From Candidatus Flexifilum affinis (GTDB lineage: Bacteria > Chloroflexota > Anaerolineae > Aggregatilineales > Phototrophicaceae): a stretch of DNA of 64,000 bases. Location of the stretch: the NCBI GenBank assembly GCA_016713325.1, contig JADJPJ010000016.1, positions 141,913-205,912 of the forward strand, written 5' to 3'. Each line of letters begins with the position of its first letter. The stretch's first letter is position 1. The translations under genes were made by a program, and so were the position numbers. Below, in pieces: positions 54,541 to 64,000 of the stretch. A model generated the notes under the pieces. The model ran no database searches. It saw nothing but the letters and a program-made list of their open reading frames with translations, and was not told where the DNA came from.

Positions 54541-55347
54541 ATGAACCCGACTTCCGGCAATATCTTCAGCAGCGCATCCTCCTATGACGCCTATATGGGG
54601 AGGTGGAGTCGCCTGGTGGCGCCGCAGTTTGTGAATTGGTTGGGGATCGCGCCGGGGAGCACCTGGCTCGACGTGGGCGCCGGGACGGGCGTGCTGACCC
54701 AGGCGATTCTGGACGAAGCCTTCCCCGCACAGGTGGTCGGCATCGATACGTCCGCGGACTATATCGACGCCGCCCGGCAGCAAGTAGTCCACGATCGCGC
54801 CGAGTTCCGAGTGGGAGACGCGGGGGAGATCTCCGAATCGTCCTTCTTTGACGCGGCGGTCGCCGGGCTGGTCCTCAACTTCGTGCCGTCGCCGGAGCAG
54901 GCCGTCACGAGCATGGTGAAGGCGGTCGGGGCGGGAGGTGTAGTGGCCGCCTACGTCTGGGATTACACGGGGCAGATGCAGATGGTGCGCAACTTCTGGG
55001 ATGCCGCCGCGGCCGTCGATCCGTCGTCGGCGGAAATGGAAGCCCGGCAGCGCTATGCTATCTGCAACCCGGATGCCCTGCGTTCGCTGTTTCACGGGGC
55101 AGACCTCCAGGCGGTCGTGACGAGCGCCATCGACGTGCCCACCCGGTTCAAGGACTTCGACGATTACTGGCTGCCCATTCAGGGCGCGCAGGGGTCGATC
55201 GCCAAATACTTCCACGGTATCGGTGACGAGACGCGGAACGCGATCCGCGATCAGCTTCAGCGACAGCTCCCCACCGAGGCGGATGGGAGCATTCCGTTGA
55301 TGGCGCGGGCCTGGGCTGTGAAAGGCATCAAGGCCGACCCCGGATAG
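54541..55347 (+). CDS. Class I SAM-dependent methyltransferase
   Basis: 268 residues from ATG 54541, where GGGAG lies 8 bases upstream; ATG 54523 is in frame. Motif I is WLDVGAGTGVLTQAIL, the strand 2 acid is in VVGIDTSADYI, and motif III falls at FFDAAVAGLVLNFVPSPEQA. N-terminal SYDAYMGRWSRLVAPQFVNWL is typical of UbiE/Methyltransf_11 proteins of unknown substrate. It is separate from the cda operon, with its own TATAAT box. Confidence 0.85.
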   Translation: MNPTSGNIFSSASSYDAYMGRWSRLVAPQFVNWLGIAPGSTWLDVGAGTGVLTQAILDEAFPAQVVGIDTSADYIDAARQQVVHDRAEFRVGDAGEISESSFFDAAVAGLVLNFVPSPEQAVTSMVKAVGAGGVVAAYVWDYTGQMQMVRNFWDAAAAVDPSSAEMEARQRYAICNPDALRSLFHGADLQAVVTSAIDVPTRFKDFDDYWLPIQGAQGSIAKYFHGIGDETRNAIRDQLQRQLPTEADGSIPLMARAWAVKGIKADPG

Positions 55348-55510
55348 GTCCGGCCCTACAGCCAGCAGGTAGAGGCGATGCCATACCGCACGTTCCGAGG
55401 CCATCAGAGCGGGGCGCAGTCTGACCTGCGGTTCGCGGCTCCTGATGCTTCAACGATAGAGCGAGGCTGTGTAGAAGTTGTTCAGAAAGCGTAGCTTATT
55501 GTGGAGACGC

Positions 55511-56689
55511 CTACGCCACCAGGCTGAGAAGCAGCCCGACGGCCGAGCCGAAGAGGATCAACCAGGTGGCGTTGACCCGCCAGCGCACCAGCGCGACGAT
55601 GGTCACGACCGCCAGCGCCACCGCCAGCACTGAGGTGACATCGAGCGGACCGCCACCGAGCGGGCGCACCGCTTCGACGGCCAGAGCGGCCACCGTCACC
55701 AGGATGGCGGCGATCACGCCGACATTGATGCCGTTGAGGAAGGCGCTGAGGAACGGGCTGCGGCGCATTTTCGGGATGAGCGGGGCGGTCAGGATGACGA
55801 AGACGAACGAGGGCAGGAAGATGCCGAGGGTCGCGGCGACCGCGCCGGGGAGCCCATCGACCAGATAGCCGACGACCGCCGCCGTGGTCGAAACCGGGCC
55901 GGGGGTGAACTGGCCGATGGCGATGGCGTCGAGGAGCTGTGTGCCGGTCAGCCAGCGGAAGCCGTCGACCAGATCGCCCTGGATGTAGGCGAACAGCACG
56001 TAGCCCGAGCCGAAGAGCACGCTGCCGATGCGCAGGAAGTACCAGAAGAGATCGAGGGCGCCGGCTTTGACGGTCTCCGTGACCGCCTCCACCGTCTGGG
56101 CGATCAGCGGCAGGGGGATCAGCGCCAGGAGCGGAATGCCGTTCCCTTTCAGCGCGATGACGATCAGCGCGTAGACGACGCCCGCGCCGAGCATGACGAT
56201 CACCTCAGGGATGTCGAGGATGACGATGGCGGCCAGCGCGGCGGCGAAAATCAGCCAGTGCAGGCGCGACTTGAGGGCCGATGGCGCGAGGCGGTAGCCG
56301 GCCACCAGGATGATCGCCACCACCACCGGTTTGATACCCCACAGCGCCGCCTCGACGGCGGGCAGCGTGCCGGTGGTGACGTATACGACGGCCAGCGCCA
56401 GGGTCAGCAGGAAGGATGGGAAAATGAAACAGAAGCCGCTGACGATGGCGCCGGGGATGCCGCGCAGCACATAGCCGACGTGGATCATCACCTCGGTCGA
56501 GTTGGGGCCGGGGATCAGATTGACGGCGGCGATGAGATCGAGGTAGTGCTCGCGGCTCAGCCACCCGCGCCGGGTCACGATCTCGTCCTCGCCCATGGCG
56601 ACGTGCGCGACCGGCCCCCCGAAGGCCACCAGACTCATGCGGAGGAACAGCCGGGCAAGGGCGGCATAGGAGACTCGCTCAGTGGTCAT
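55511..56689 (-). CDS. chrA: Chromate transporter (ChrA family)
   Basis: 392 residues, a two-repeat CHR protein with about ten helices. Repeat 1 signature: VAFGGPVAHVAMGEDEIV and NLIPGPNSTEVMIHVGYVLRGIPGA; repeat 2: LFGSGYVLFAYIQGDLV and FTPGPVSTTAAVVGYLVDGLPGA. It pumps chromate out, though other anions are possible. The ATG overlaps the preceding kinase stop by four bases (ATGA), so the two are translated together; no chrB-type regulator is present. Confidence 0.92.
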   Translation of the reverse strand: MTTERVSYAALARLFLRMSLVAFGGPVAHVAMGEDEIVTRRGWLSREHYLDLIAAVNLIPGPNSTEVMIHVGYVLRGIPGAIVSGFCFIFPSFLLTLALAVVYVTTGTLPAVEAALWGIKPVVVAIILVAGYRLAPSALKSRLHWLIFAAALAAIVILDIPEVIVMLGAGVVYALIVIALKGNGIPLLALIPLPLIAQTVEAVTETVKAGALDLFWYFLRIGSVLFGSGYVLFAYIQGDLVDGFRWLTGTQLLDAIAIGQFTPGPVSTTAAVVGYLVDGLPGAVAATLGIFLPSFVFVILTAPLIPKMRRSPFLSAFLNGINVGVIAAILVTVAALAVEAVRPLGGGPLDVTSVLAVALAVVTIVALVRWRVNATWLILFGSAVGLLLSLVA

Positions 56690-58347
56690 GATTGGATTGA
56701 AAGCGGCAGCTTGACGTGGAACTCGCTGCCCTGACCCTGAGCGCTCGTCACCTCGATGGCGCCCTGGTGGGCACGGGCAATCTTACGGGCGATGGTCAGC
56801 CCCAGGCCGATGCCGCCATCCCCGCCGCGCGCCGGGTCGCCCCGGTAGAACTCGTCGAAGATGAAGGGCAGCACGTCTTTGGCAATGCCGGGACCGTTGT
56901 CCTTCACGACGATCGTCACCGCTTCCGGGCTGAGCCGGGTGGTGATGCTGATCAGTCCGCCTTCCGGGGTATACGTAAGCCCATTCATGATGAGGTGGCG
57001 CATCATCCGCTTGATCTCGGTCGCGTCGGCCATCATTATGGCACTCCCACTGCACGGACTGAAGATGAGCTTCTGATTTTTGCGCAGCGCTTCATTCAAA
57101 GTATCGCCGATCACCTGCTGCAGCAGGTCGTGCAAGTCCACACGGCGGAACAGGAAGTCGCTCGCCTCGGCTTTGTCCAGCCGTGACATGGTGATCAGGT
57201 CTTCCAGCAGGCGGTGCACGTGGGCGGCCTGCTGCTCCAGAACTTCAATCTGCGTGCGCTGGCGTTCCGGCTCGGCGCCTAGCCTGCGGATCAGATAAAT
57301 ACTGGTGTTGATGATCGAGAGCGGCGTGCGCAAATCGTGCGAAATGTCGTTGATGAAGTGCTGGAGAATGCGTACCTTTTCTTGTTCGACGGTCAGTTCA
57401 ATCTGCCGCTGCTGTTCCAACAGGCGAGGCGTCATGTCGCGCAGGGTGACGATGCGCACCCGCTCGCCGTTGTAGTATTGTGATCGGCCGGTGAATTCGA
57501 CGGTCAGCGATCTGCCGTCCTTGCAATGCATGAGGACTTCGTATGGCCGGTCATCTTCTGCACGATAACGACTGGTCAGTATGTCTCGGTATTCCGGGGT
57601 GACGAGCTCACGAATGTCCTTCCCGATCAGTTCCTCGCTGGAATAGCCGAGGAGGCGCTGTACCGCCGGGTTGACCATCAGGATGATGCCTTTGCCGTGG
57701 ATGATGATCCCTTCCTGGGCTGCTTCCAGAAGGGCATTGATGCGCATTCGCTCCTGCTTCAGGGACACGGCTTGTTCGTCGATGATACCCGTTGAGCGGT
57801 CGCGCAGGGTGGCGGCGAAGATCAGCAGCGCGTACAAAACGGACGAGAAGAACAGATAGTCGGGAACGGCGTAGCGGGTTGACTCGACCAGGAAGATGAC
57901 CGTGGCGCCCGTGATTTCGCTCGCGACCATAAGCGCCATCATGCCGCGCAGGGTGAACAACAGATAGCCGATGATGGCCGCTGTGATCGACCAGACGATC
58001 AGGATCTCGTAAGCGCTGGGGCTGCTGAACCACAGCAGCGGCGGCGTCGTGGCGACAAGAACGCCAAAGAGCGCGCTGATGGGCGTATAGAATCCGGCGC
58101 GGATCGCCCCGATGGAGAGCAGGAGGAGCGAGGCGACCCCGAAGACTACCGGGACGAAGGGCATGAAGAAGCGATCTGCCACCAGGCCCAGGTAAATGGC
58201 CAGCGCGAAGAAGAGCAGCATCGCATTCAGAAGCTGGATGCGCGCCCGTCTGCGATCATCCACGACCGAAACCGGCGCATCGAGGATGCCGAACAGCGCA
58301 GCCGCGCTGCGCTTTGCCAGTGGATTGTCCAACCAACGTCTGACCAT
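56686..58347 (-). CDS. PAS-domain membrane histidine kinase
   Basis: 553 residues. AAGGAAAA precedes the ATG. About six helices at 35-190 form a membrane sensor region, then a PAS domain (ALLEAAQEGIIIHGKGIILMVNPAVQRLLGYS), a coiled-coil, and H box NDISHDLRTPLSIINTSIYLIRR. The ATPase domain is complete: N box (HLIMNGLTYTPEGG, with one Asn kept), G1 (DNGPGIA), F (FIFDEFYRG), G2 (GIGLGLTIARKIA). No response regulator gene is adjacent; the partner is elsewhere. The overlapping chrA gene downstream suggests that it controls or senses something linked to chromate or anion stress, which is inference. Confidence 0.9.
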   Translation of the reverse strand: MVRRWLDNPLAKRSAAALFGILDAPVSVVDDRRRARIQLLNAMLLFFALAIYLGLVADRFFMPFVPVVFGVASLLLLSIGAIRAGFYTPISALFGVLVATTPPLLWFSSPSAYEILIVWSITAAIIGYLLFTLRGMMALMVASEITGATVIFLVESTRYAVPDYLFFSSVLYALLIFAATLRDRSTGIIDEQAVSLKQERMRINALLEAAQEGIIIHGKGIILMVNPAVQRLLGYSSEELIGKDIRELVTPEYRDILTSRYRAEDDRPYEVLMHCKDGRSLTVEFTGRSQYYNGERVRIVTLRDMTPRLLEQQRQIELTVEQEKVRILQHFINDISHDLRTPLSIINTSIYLIRRLGAEPERQRTQIEVLEQQAAHVHRLLEDLITMSRLDKAEASDFLFRRVDLHDLLQQVIGDTLNEALRKNQKLIFSPCSGSAIMMADATEIKRMMRHLIMNGLTYTPEGGLISITTRLSPEAVTIVVKDNGPGIAKDVLPFIFDEFYRGDPARGGDGGIGLGLTIARKIARAHQGAIEVTSAQGQGSEFHVKLPLSIQS

Positions 58348-58509
58348 GTTTTCCTTGTGCCTACCCTTGCGCGGTGGTGTGCGCGTTCGTCACCTTAACC
58401 AGGAGACTGTGCTGAGAAAACCCTGACAGATCGCATGTGGAAACCACGTCCCCTTTTCTCTATACTCAAGAGCATCTCATGAAGGTGAGCGTTTAAAAGG
58501 AGTGTACCC

Positions 58510-59616
<1,107 letters not shown>

Positions 59617-60308
59617 CGGAAGCAGTCCACGGTGTGGTCGTTGACCATGCCGGTCGCCTGCATCATCGCGTAACAGATCGTCGGTCCGACGAACGAAAAG
59701 CCGCGCGACTTGAGCGCCTTGCTCATCGCGCGGCTTTCTGTTGTCTCGGCCGGAAGTTCTGACATGGATGCCCAGGTATTGTGGCGCGTCTGCCCGCCGA
59801 CGAACGACCAGAGAAAGTCGGAGAAGCTGCCCAGCTCGTCCTGAAGCGCCAGCACGCAGCGCGCGTTGTTGATGGTCGAGGCGACCTTGGCGCGGTTGCG
59901 CACGATTCCCGCGTCGGCCAGCAGGGCGGCGACCTTGGCATCGTCGTAGCGCGCGACTTTTTCCGGGTCGAAGCCGTCATACACCAGGCGGTAGTGATCG
60001 CGCTTGCGCAGGATGGTCAGCCAACTCAGACCGGCCTGCGCCCCCTCCAGGCAGAGACGCTCAAACAGGCGGCGATCGTCGTCGCGAATCGGCACCCCCC
60101 ATTCTTCGTCGTGGTACTGCACGTACAGCGGTTCATTCCCATTCACCCAGGCGCAGCGCGTCATTTGCGACATGTTGTCCTCATTCTTTGTGAGCGATGT
60201 TTCCTCTGATCTTGTGTACTCACCGTAAGTTTAGAACAGGATTTCGAACACGCCAACTTCCTGACGAGATCCGTCCGAGGCTTATAGACACAAGTGCAGG
60301 ATTTCACA

Positions 60309-60337
60309 TTGCCATGTTAAGAGATCGTGCGTATAAT
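60309..60337 (+). promoter_or_regulatory. Strong promoter of the 189-aa gene
   Basis: TTGCCA (60309-60314), 17-base spacer, TATAAT (60332-60337). The ATG is 39 bases after the -10. Confidence 0.8.
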
Positions 60338-60375
60338 CCTTTTTAGAACGTTGAAGAAACTCTGGAGAATGTCTC

Positions 60376-60945
60376 ATGTCCGGTTACGCCGCCAAACGCT
60401 TCGTCGCCTCAGCACCGGAAGCCCAGGTCAAAGGACAGATCGTTTTGTCCTTTCTGGAAAACATCGAATCCGCGCTGGTCGCTCCCCGGCTGCCGAAATA
60501 CAGCCTCGAACAGGTCGATCCCGATGGCTGGTATTCGCAGCAGACCTGGCTCAATGTGCTGAGCGAGCTGGACACGCTCCCTGGCATGCAGATGACACTG
60601 GTGGCGATTGGCCGCAAAGCGATGGAGCACTCCGTCTGGCCGCCGAACATCACCACCCTGCCGGAAGCCATGAAGATGATGGGCATGGCGCATCACATGA
60701 ACTTCCGCAATGTGCCGCAGGAGGAGGGCTTCAAGGTCGTGGAAAAAGGCCCCAATCACCTTTGGCTGTACCAGAACACGCCCGAATCGCCGGACGCCGC
60801 CTACGGTTTGCTGTGGGGACTGGCCGCCCGCTTCAAGAGCGCGGATGAGACGTTCGTCGTGCGCATGATGGACAACCCGGCCCCGGAGGAGATCCCCGGC
60901 AACCTGTTCGAGGTCAAGTGGGGTCCCAAAAACGCGAAGCTGTAA
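60376..60945 (+). CDS. Conserved hypothetical protein, single-gene unit
   Basis: 189 residues. No family name recalled with confidence. Features: an N-terminal helix (VKGQIVLSFLENIESAL), LPKYSLEQVDPDGWYSQQTWLNVL, a central MTLVAIGRKAMEHSVWPP, a MAHHMNFRNVPQEEGF loop and a C-terminal beta region (FKVVEKGPNHLWLYQNT, then a helix, then LFEVKWGPK). The mix of helices, a His/Met-rich loop and a final beta strand recalls small ligand-sensing domains such as the V4R or haem-NO-binding folds, but only by eye. GGAGA lies 7 bases before the ATG. A consensus promoter and a textbook terminator frame it, so it is probably expressed alone and at a good level. Confidence 0.7.
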   Translation: MSGYAAKRFVASAPEAQVKGQIVLSFLENIESALVAPRLPKYSLEQVDPDGWYSQQTWLNVLSELDTLPGMQMTLVAIGRKAMEHSVWPPNITTLPEAMKMMGMAHHMNFRNVPQEEGFKVVEKGPNHLWLYQNTPESPDAAYGLLWGLAARFKSADETFVVRMMDNPAPEEIPGNLFEVKWGPKNAKL

Positions 60946-60965
60946 GATCCGTCACGCGCAAGTAC

Positions 60966-60995
60966 AGGGCAGGCGAACACACGCCTGCCCTTTTT
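60966..60995 (+). terminator. Intrinsic terminator
   Basis: AGGGCAGGCG (60966-60975) / CGCCTGCCCT (60982-60991), six-base loop, then TTTTTG. It also sits just past the end of the minus-strand CocE gene. Confidence 0.88.
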
Positions 60996-61008
60996 GTTTG
61001 TTCGTTGA

Positions 61009-62840
61009 TTAAAGCGCGACCGGCAGCACCAGCGCTGACGGGTGGTCGGCGTCATGGTAGACGGTCTGGGCGATCGGCGTCAGCGTCGTGTCGAGGGTCG
61101 GGTTCGCGCCGCCCGTGTGCCGCGTCCAGAGCGGATGCCCGCTGCCGGCAATCACCAGCCGCAGACGGTCACCCTTGCTGAAGCGGTAGGCGGTCGCGCC
61201 CAGGTCGATGACGACGCGGATGCTGCCATCCGGATGCTGCTCGCCGCACTGCACCGAGGCTCGGATCAACCCGTCGCACAGGTTCATCGATCTGCCGCGC
61301 CGGTTCACGACGCACAGCCGCGCGAAGAAGTCGGCCGATTCGCAGCTCGCGCGGACGTACAGCACCACCTGCACCGGACCGACGACCTCCATGGGGGCGG
61401 CCAGGGCCGGAGAGGTGTAAGTCAGCACGTCCGGACGGCGCTCCAGCCGGCGATTGGGGCGCGACCCGGCACGGATCGAGAACTGCGCTCCCCCGACGAT
61501 CGGCGGCGGAGAGGCCGGGTCGTAGATGAAGGTCTCGGGCGGCGTCGCGCCATGGACATCGTCCAGCCGGCCGCCGCGGTCCAGATACCAGCTTCGCAGC
61601 CGATGGGGCGGTGGAAAGTGGTCGTATTCCTTCCAGCGGCGGTTGCCCAGCATGAACAGGCGAACGGGCGGTTTTCCATTGGCAGGAGGGGAAGACCCGA
61701 AGCATGGGTTATGGGCGTCCCAAGAGTTACGGGCGCCCCTTGGGTCGTCCCGACGTCTGGGGTGTAGGGACGCGCCACGGCGCGTCCGTCCGCAGAGCGT
61801 TCATTCTCCATGCCGCTACCACGCAGGGTTTCGTCGAACCAGCGCACGGCCATGCCCAGCGAGTTGAGCATGAGGAAGGCGTAGCTGAAATGCACCCAGT
61901 TGCCGATCACCATGCGCGGCGAGTGGCCGGCGGCCTGGAGCGCGGCGTAGTCGTTGAGCAGGCCGCGCAGAAAGAAGTCGTACCAGCCGCCGACCAGCAG
62001 GACCGGCGCGGTCACCGACCCTGGCGCGGCCGTCGGGAAGTAGCGCCGCAGGTCTTCGCCGTTCAGGTGCTCGTTCATCCAGGACCGGAAGTAGCGCACC
62101 GTGCCTTTGGGGAGCTCCGCATCGGCTTCGTAGAGCGGCAGGTGCCTGAAGGCGCGGCGGGCGCTGCGTTCGACTCCGGTGGCCAGCGCCGCCGTCGAGA
62201 GCAGCGGCCGGCGTTTGTACTGTTCCTGAAGGTTGAGAATAGCGATCCAGCGGGCGCCCAGGTCGAGGTTGAGGAGCCCATCGTGGAAGGCTACTGCGTA
62301 GACGTCCGAGGCGGTGATCATCGGCATAAGCGCGCGCACCGCCGGGTGATCGGCCGCCGCCCACTGGACGATGCCCAGGTAGCTGGACCCCCACATGCCG
62401 ATCGGGCCGCACCAATCGCGATCGCTCAGCCAGGTGAGCGTGTCCCAGCCGTCTTCGCGCTCGAAGCGGAACGGTTCAAACGCGCTGCCGGAGTCGAAGC
62501 GCCCTCGGACGTCCTGCACGACCACGGCGTAGCCCTGCTCGGCGAAGCGCCGCGCGCAGAACTCCGTGATCAGGCCGAACGCGCCATTGGGCATGCCACG
62601 GCCGTAGGGCGTGCGGATCAGGATGACCGGGAAAGGCGGCGGCGTCTCCGGAACATAGCGATCGGCGATCAGCCGGACGCCGTCGCGCATGGGGATGGCC
62701 ATGCCGCGCTCGACACGGGCGGTATAGCGCGGGGCGGGCAGCCCGACCAGCCGCGCGAAAATGCGCCGGCGGACCAGCCAGCCGACAATGGCGGCGAGGG
62801 CGATCAGGAACAGGATGAGGCGCTGAAGGGTTCTCGTAAT
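61009..62840 (-). pseudogene. CocE/NonD-family hydrolase gene, split by a repeat and frameshift
   Basis: The frame upstream of ATG 62702 is open to 62840 and codes for a membrane anchor (LQRLILFLIALAAIVGWLV) plus a linker, with AAGGAGGTGG at 62850-62841 but no ATG, GTG or TTG: the start would be ATT 62840 or ACG 62837. The alpha/beta-hydrolase domain follows: MRDGVRLIADRY, VVVQDVRGRFDSGS, the nucleophile elbow GSSYLG, and NLDLGARW. After ETLRGSGMENE a 128-base insert (61672-61799) adds about 43 foreign residues and shifts the frame; the correct frame resumes with PPVRLFMLGNRRWKEYD and runs as a jelly-roll domain to the stop at 61009. Family members are ester or peptide hydrolases (X-Pro dipeptidyl peptidase type). 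Confidence 0.78.
61672..61799. repeat. Palindromic repeat inserted in the CocE gene
   Basis: 128 bases, two hairpin parts: GGACGCGCC (61768-61776) / GGCGCGTCC (61779-61787), and CCCAAG (61719-61724) / CTTGGG (61739-61744). Removing it would join the two CocE frames exactly (128 leaves a remainder of 2 on division by 3). Similar GGGACG/GGGCGTCCC pieces occur near 1464-1530 and 41510-41540. Confidence 0.6.
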
Positions 62841-62865
62841 CCACCTCCTTGCTGATTCTGATCAT

Positions 62866-63136
62866 AGCGTAACGCGATTCGTCAGAAAGGTGTAGTGACG
62901 GTTGGCGGTGGCTCTATTGACGGGCCAGGTTCAATTCATTTGTGACAAATGGTACTATCGCCAGTATTTTCCGAAGTCTACGATATTGTTAGGCAATAAG
63001 ATGCGTGGCGAATGAACCTCGCGGTTGTTGTTATTGCGGACCTAGTTCTTCATAGTCTTCCTCGATGCCCACGGGCGCTTCGGATAACAACCGGGAGCGC
63101 TCGTGTTTTTTCTTCGCTTTCCCAGGAGGACTAATC
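62866..63136. other. Intergenic region before the SnoaL-like gene
   Basis: No gene. A TTGACG at about 62924 has no matching -10 at 17 bases. The AGGAGG ribosome site for the next gene lies at about 63122-63127. Confidence 0.35.
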
Positions 63137-64000
63137 ATGTCCATGTGGTGTTCCTCTTTTGATGCGGCGCAGACCACGCCGTGCCGGACGGAAGCAAACA
63201 GGGAGCTTCTTCGACAAATCTCGGAAGTTCAATGGACGGGACGGGAAGACCTCACGAAACTCGACGCCTATTTATCGGACGACCTCCTGATGCATGGTTT
63301 CGGCATGTCCAATCTGGACAAAAAAGGCTATCTCGATGCGGTCGCCGATACCCTCACGCTCTACACCGTTCCTCAACACGACTCGATGGCTCTGATCGCG
63401 GAAAGTGATCTCGTTGCCGGCGCCTCGCTGTGGAGCGGGATCTTCTCCGGCGGTGCAGAAAAAGGGCTGAAGCCAACTTTCAAACAAGCCGCCGTCAGCG
63501 ACATCAGTTTTTACCGTGTCCTCGACGGAAAGATCGCCGAAATCTGGCTGGGTATGAACACGCTCAGCCTGTATCAACAGTTTTTCGGCTACCCGTCCGA
63601 CGGCGAAGCCCTGCCCGACCAACCCTGGACTGTCGTCCGGAGTGAGACGCGCCTGAACCCGGTCGAGCAGCGGGCGCTGCTGTGCAACCACATCATGGCC
63701 GTCAACCGGCACGACCTGTCGCTGCTGGAGGACTGCTGGGCGGCTGACGCCACCGCGCACTGGATTCCGCTGAATATGCATTTCGACCTGCTGGGGAATA
63801 CGAGCAGGCCATCCACCTGATCGGGCGGCGGCACCGCTGGCCCCGGAGCTGATGGTGGTGGAGGGGAACCTGGCGGCGGTGCACTACTCGATGTACCCCG
63901 ACATCCCCGCTGCGCACGGTCCGGTGACGCCGATCGGCATGGTGGCGCTGTACCGCTTCGACACGTGCCGGATCGCCGAGGAGTGGGGGATCTGGGATCA
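63137..64000 (+). pseudogene. SnoaL-like (NTF2-fold) protein with two frameshifts, runs off the window
   Basis: ATG 63137 with AGGAGG upstream. The first NTF2-like domain spans residues 1-155 (LTKLDAYLSDDLLMHGF, VSDISFYRVLDGKIAEIWLGMNTLSLYQQF), and a second begins (ALLCNHIMAVNRHDLSLLEDCWAADATAHWIP). The frame stops at 63820, but the next frames continue the domain: EYEQAIHLIG, then after a second shift APELMVVEGNLAAVHY and VALYRFDTCRIAEEWGIWD, the usual SnoaL ending. Shifts lie near 63795 and 63822. SnoaL-like proteins are small-molecule cyclases or isomerases or unknown. The stop is beyond the window. Two shifts in 30 bases suggest sequencing error or decay. Confidence 0.65.

Overview
The window reads as one chromosomal segment of a high-GC bacterium, most likely a member of the Chloroflexota (Anaerolineae-like). 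This is inferred from gene content, not from a marker gene. The pointers are PA14/SH3 secreted proteins, three tandem GT39-type membrane glycosyltransferases, a V4R-domain protein, a class I (FbaB-type) aldolase, and families of short intergenic palindromes. I see no rRNA, tRNA, CRISPR array, integrase or intact insertion sequence. Promoter-like -10 boxes of the form TAYAAT recur, some with good -35 boxes, so an ordinary housekeeping sigma factor is implied.

Layout. 1-9.4 kb: end of a secreted PA14/SH3 protein, an arsR-arsM arsenic methylation unit, murJ, a GNAT acetyltransferase, a membrane protein, an MFS exporter, a winged-helix methyltransferase and a DUF6946-like protein. 9.5-14.4 kb: an ABC-2 exporter (ATPase plus two permeases), a strong terminator, then a stand-alone SIR2-like NAD-hydrolase-type protein, which is a defence candidate. 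14.5-20.4 kb: bioY, a small conserved protein, xseA-xseB (xseB runs into a long poly-G/poly-C tract), then a redox signalling pair: a receiver domain fused to a thioredoxin-reductase-like flavoprotein without CxxC, and a cyclic-nucleotide-binding histidine kinase. 20.6-24.5 kb (minus strand): a class II diterpene cyclase, a HAD phosphatase, and a decayed NYN-LOTUS gene. 24.5-41.4 kb (plus strand): miaB, a V4R protein, an SH3 lipoprotein, a large roadblock-like protein ending in an apparently catalytically dead Y1-transposase fold, a histidine kinase with a shortened ATPase domain, polA, and three overlapping glycosyltransferases.

41.5-48.7 kb (minus strand) is a compact alpha-glucan (probably dextran/isomaltooligosaccharide) locus: LacI regulator, solute-binding protein, two permeases, secreted GH66 enzyme and cytoplasmic GH15 enzyme, with matching LacI operators in front of the regulator and of the transporter. 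49-54.4 kb: argF, a TPR protein, and cdaA with a YbbR/CdaR partner (cyclic di-AMP synthesis). 54.5-64 kb: a methyltransferase, a PAS histidine kinase overlapping chrA, fructose-bisphosphate aldolase, tag, an unknown single-gene unit with a textbook promoter and terminator, a CocE/NonD hydrolase interrupted by a repeat, and a SnoaL-like protein with frameshifts that runs off the window.

Most interesting: the terpene cyclase/HAD pair (no class I synthase nearby), the exapted Y1 domain, the in-frame loss inside a kinase ATPase domain, and the repeat insertion in the CocE gene. Several reading frames are broken (20.6-21.6, 61.7 and 63.8 kb) and one coding end is a 60-base homopolymer run, so sequencing error should be excluded before biology is claimed for these.
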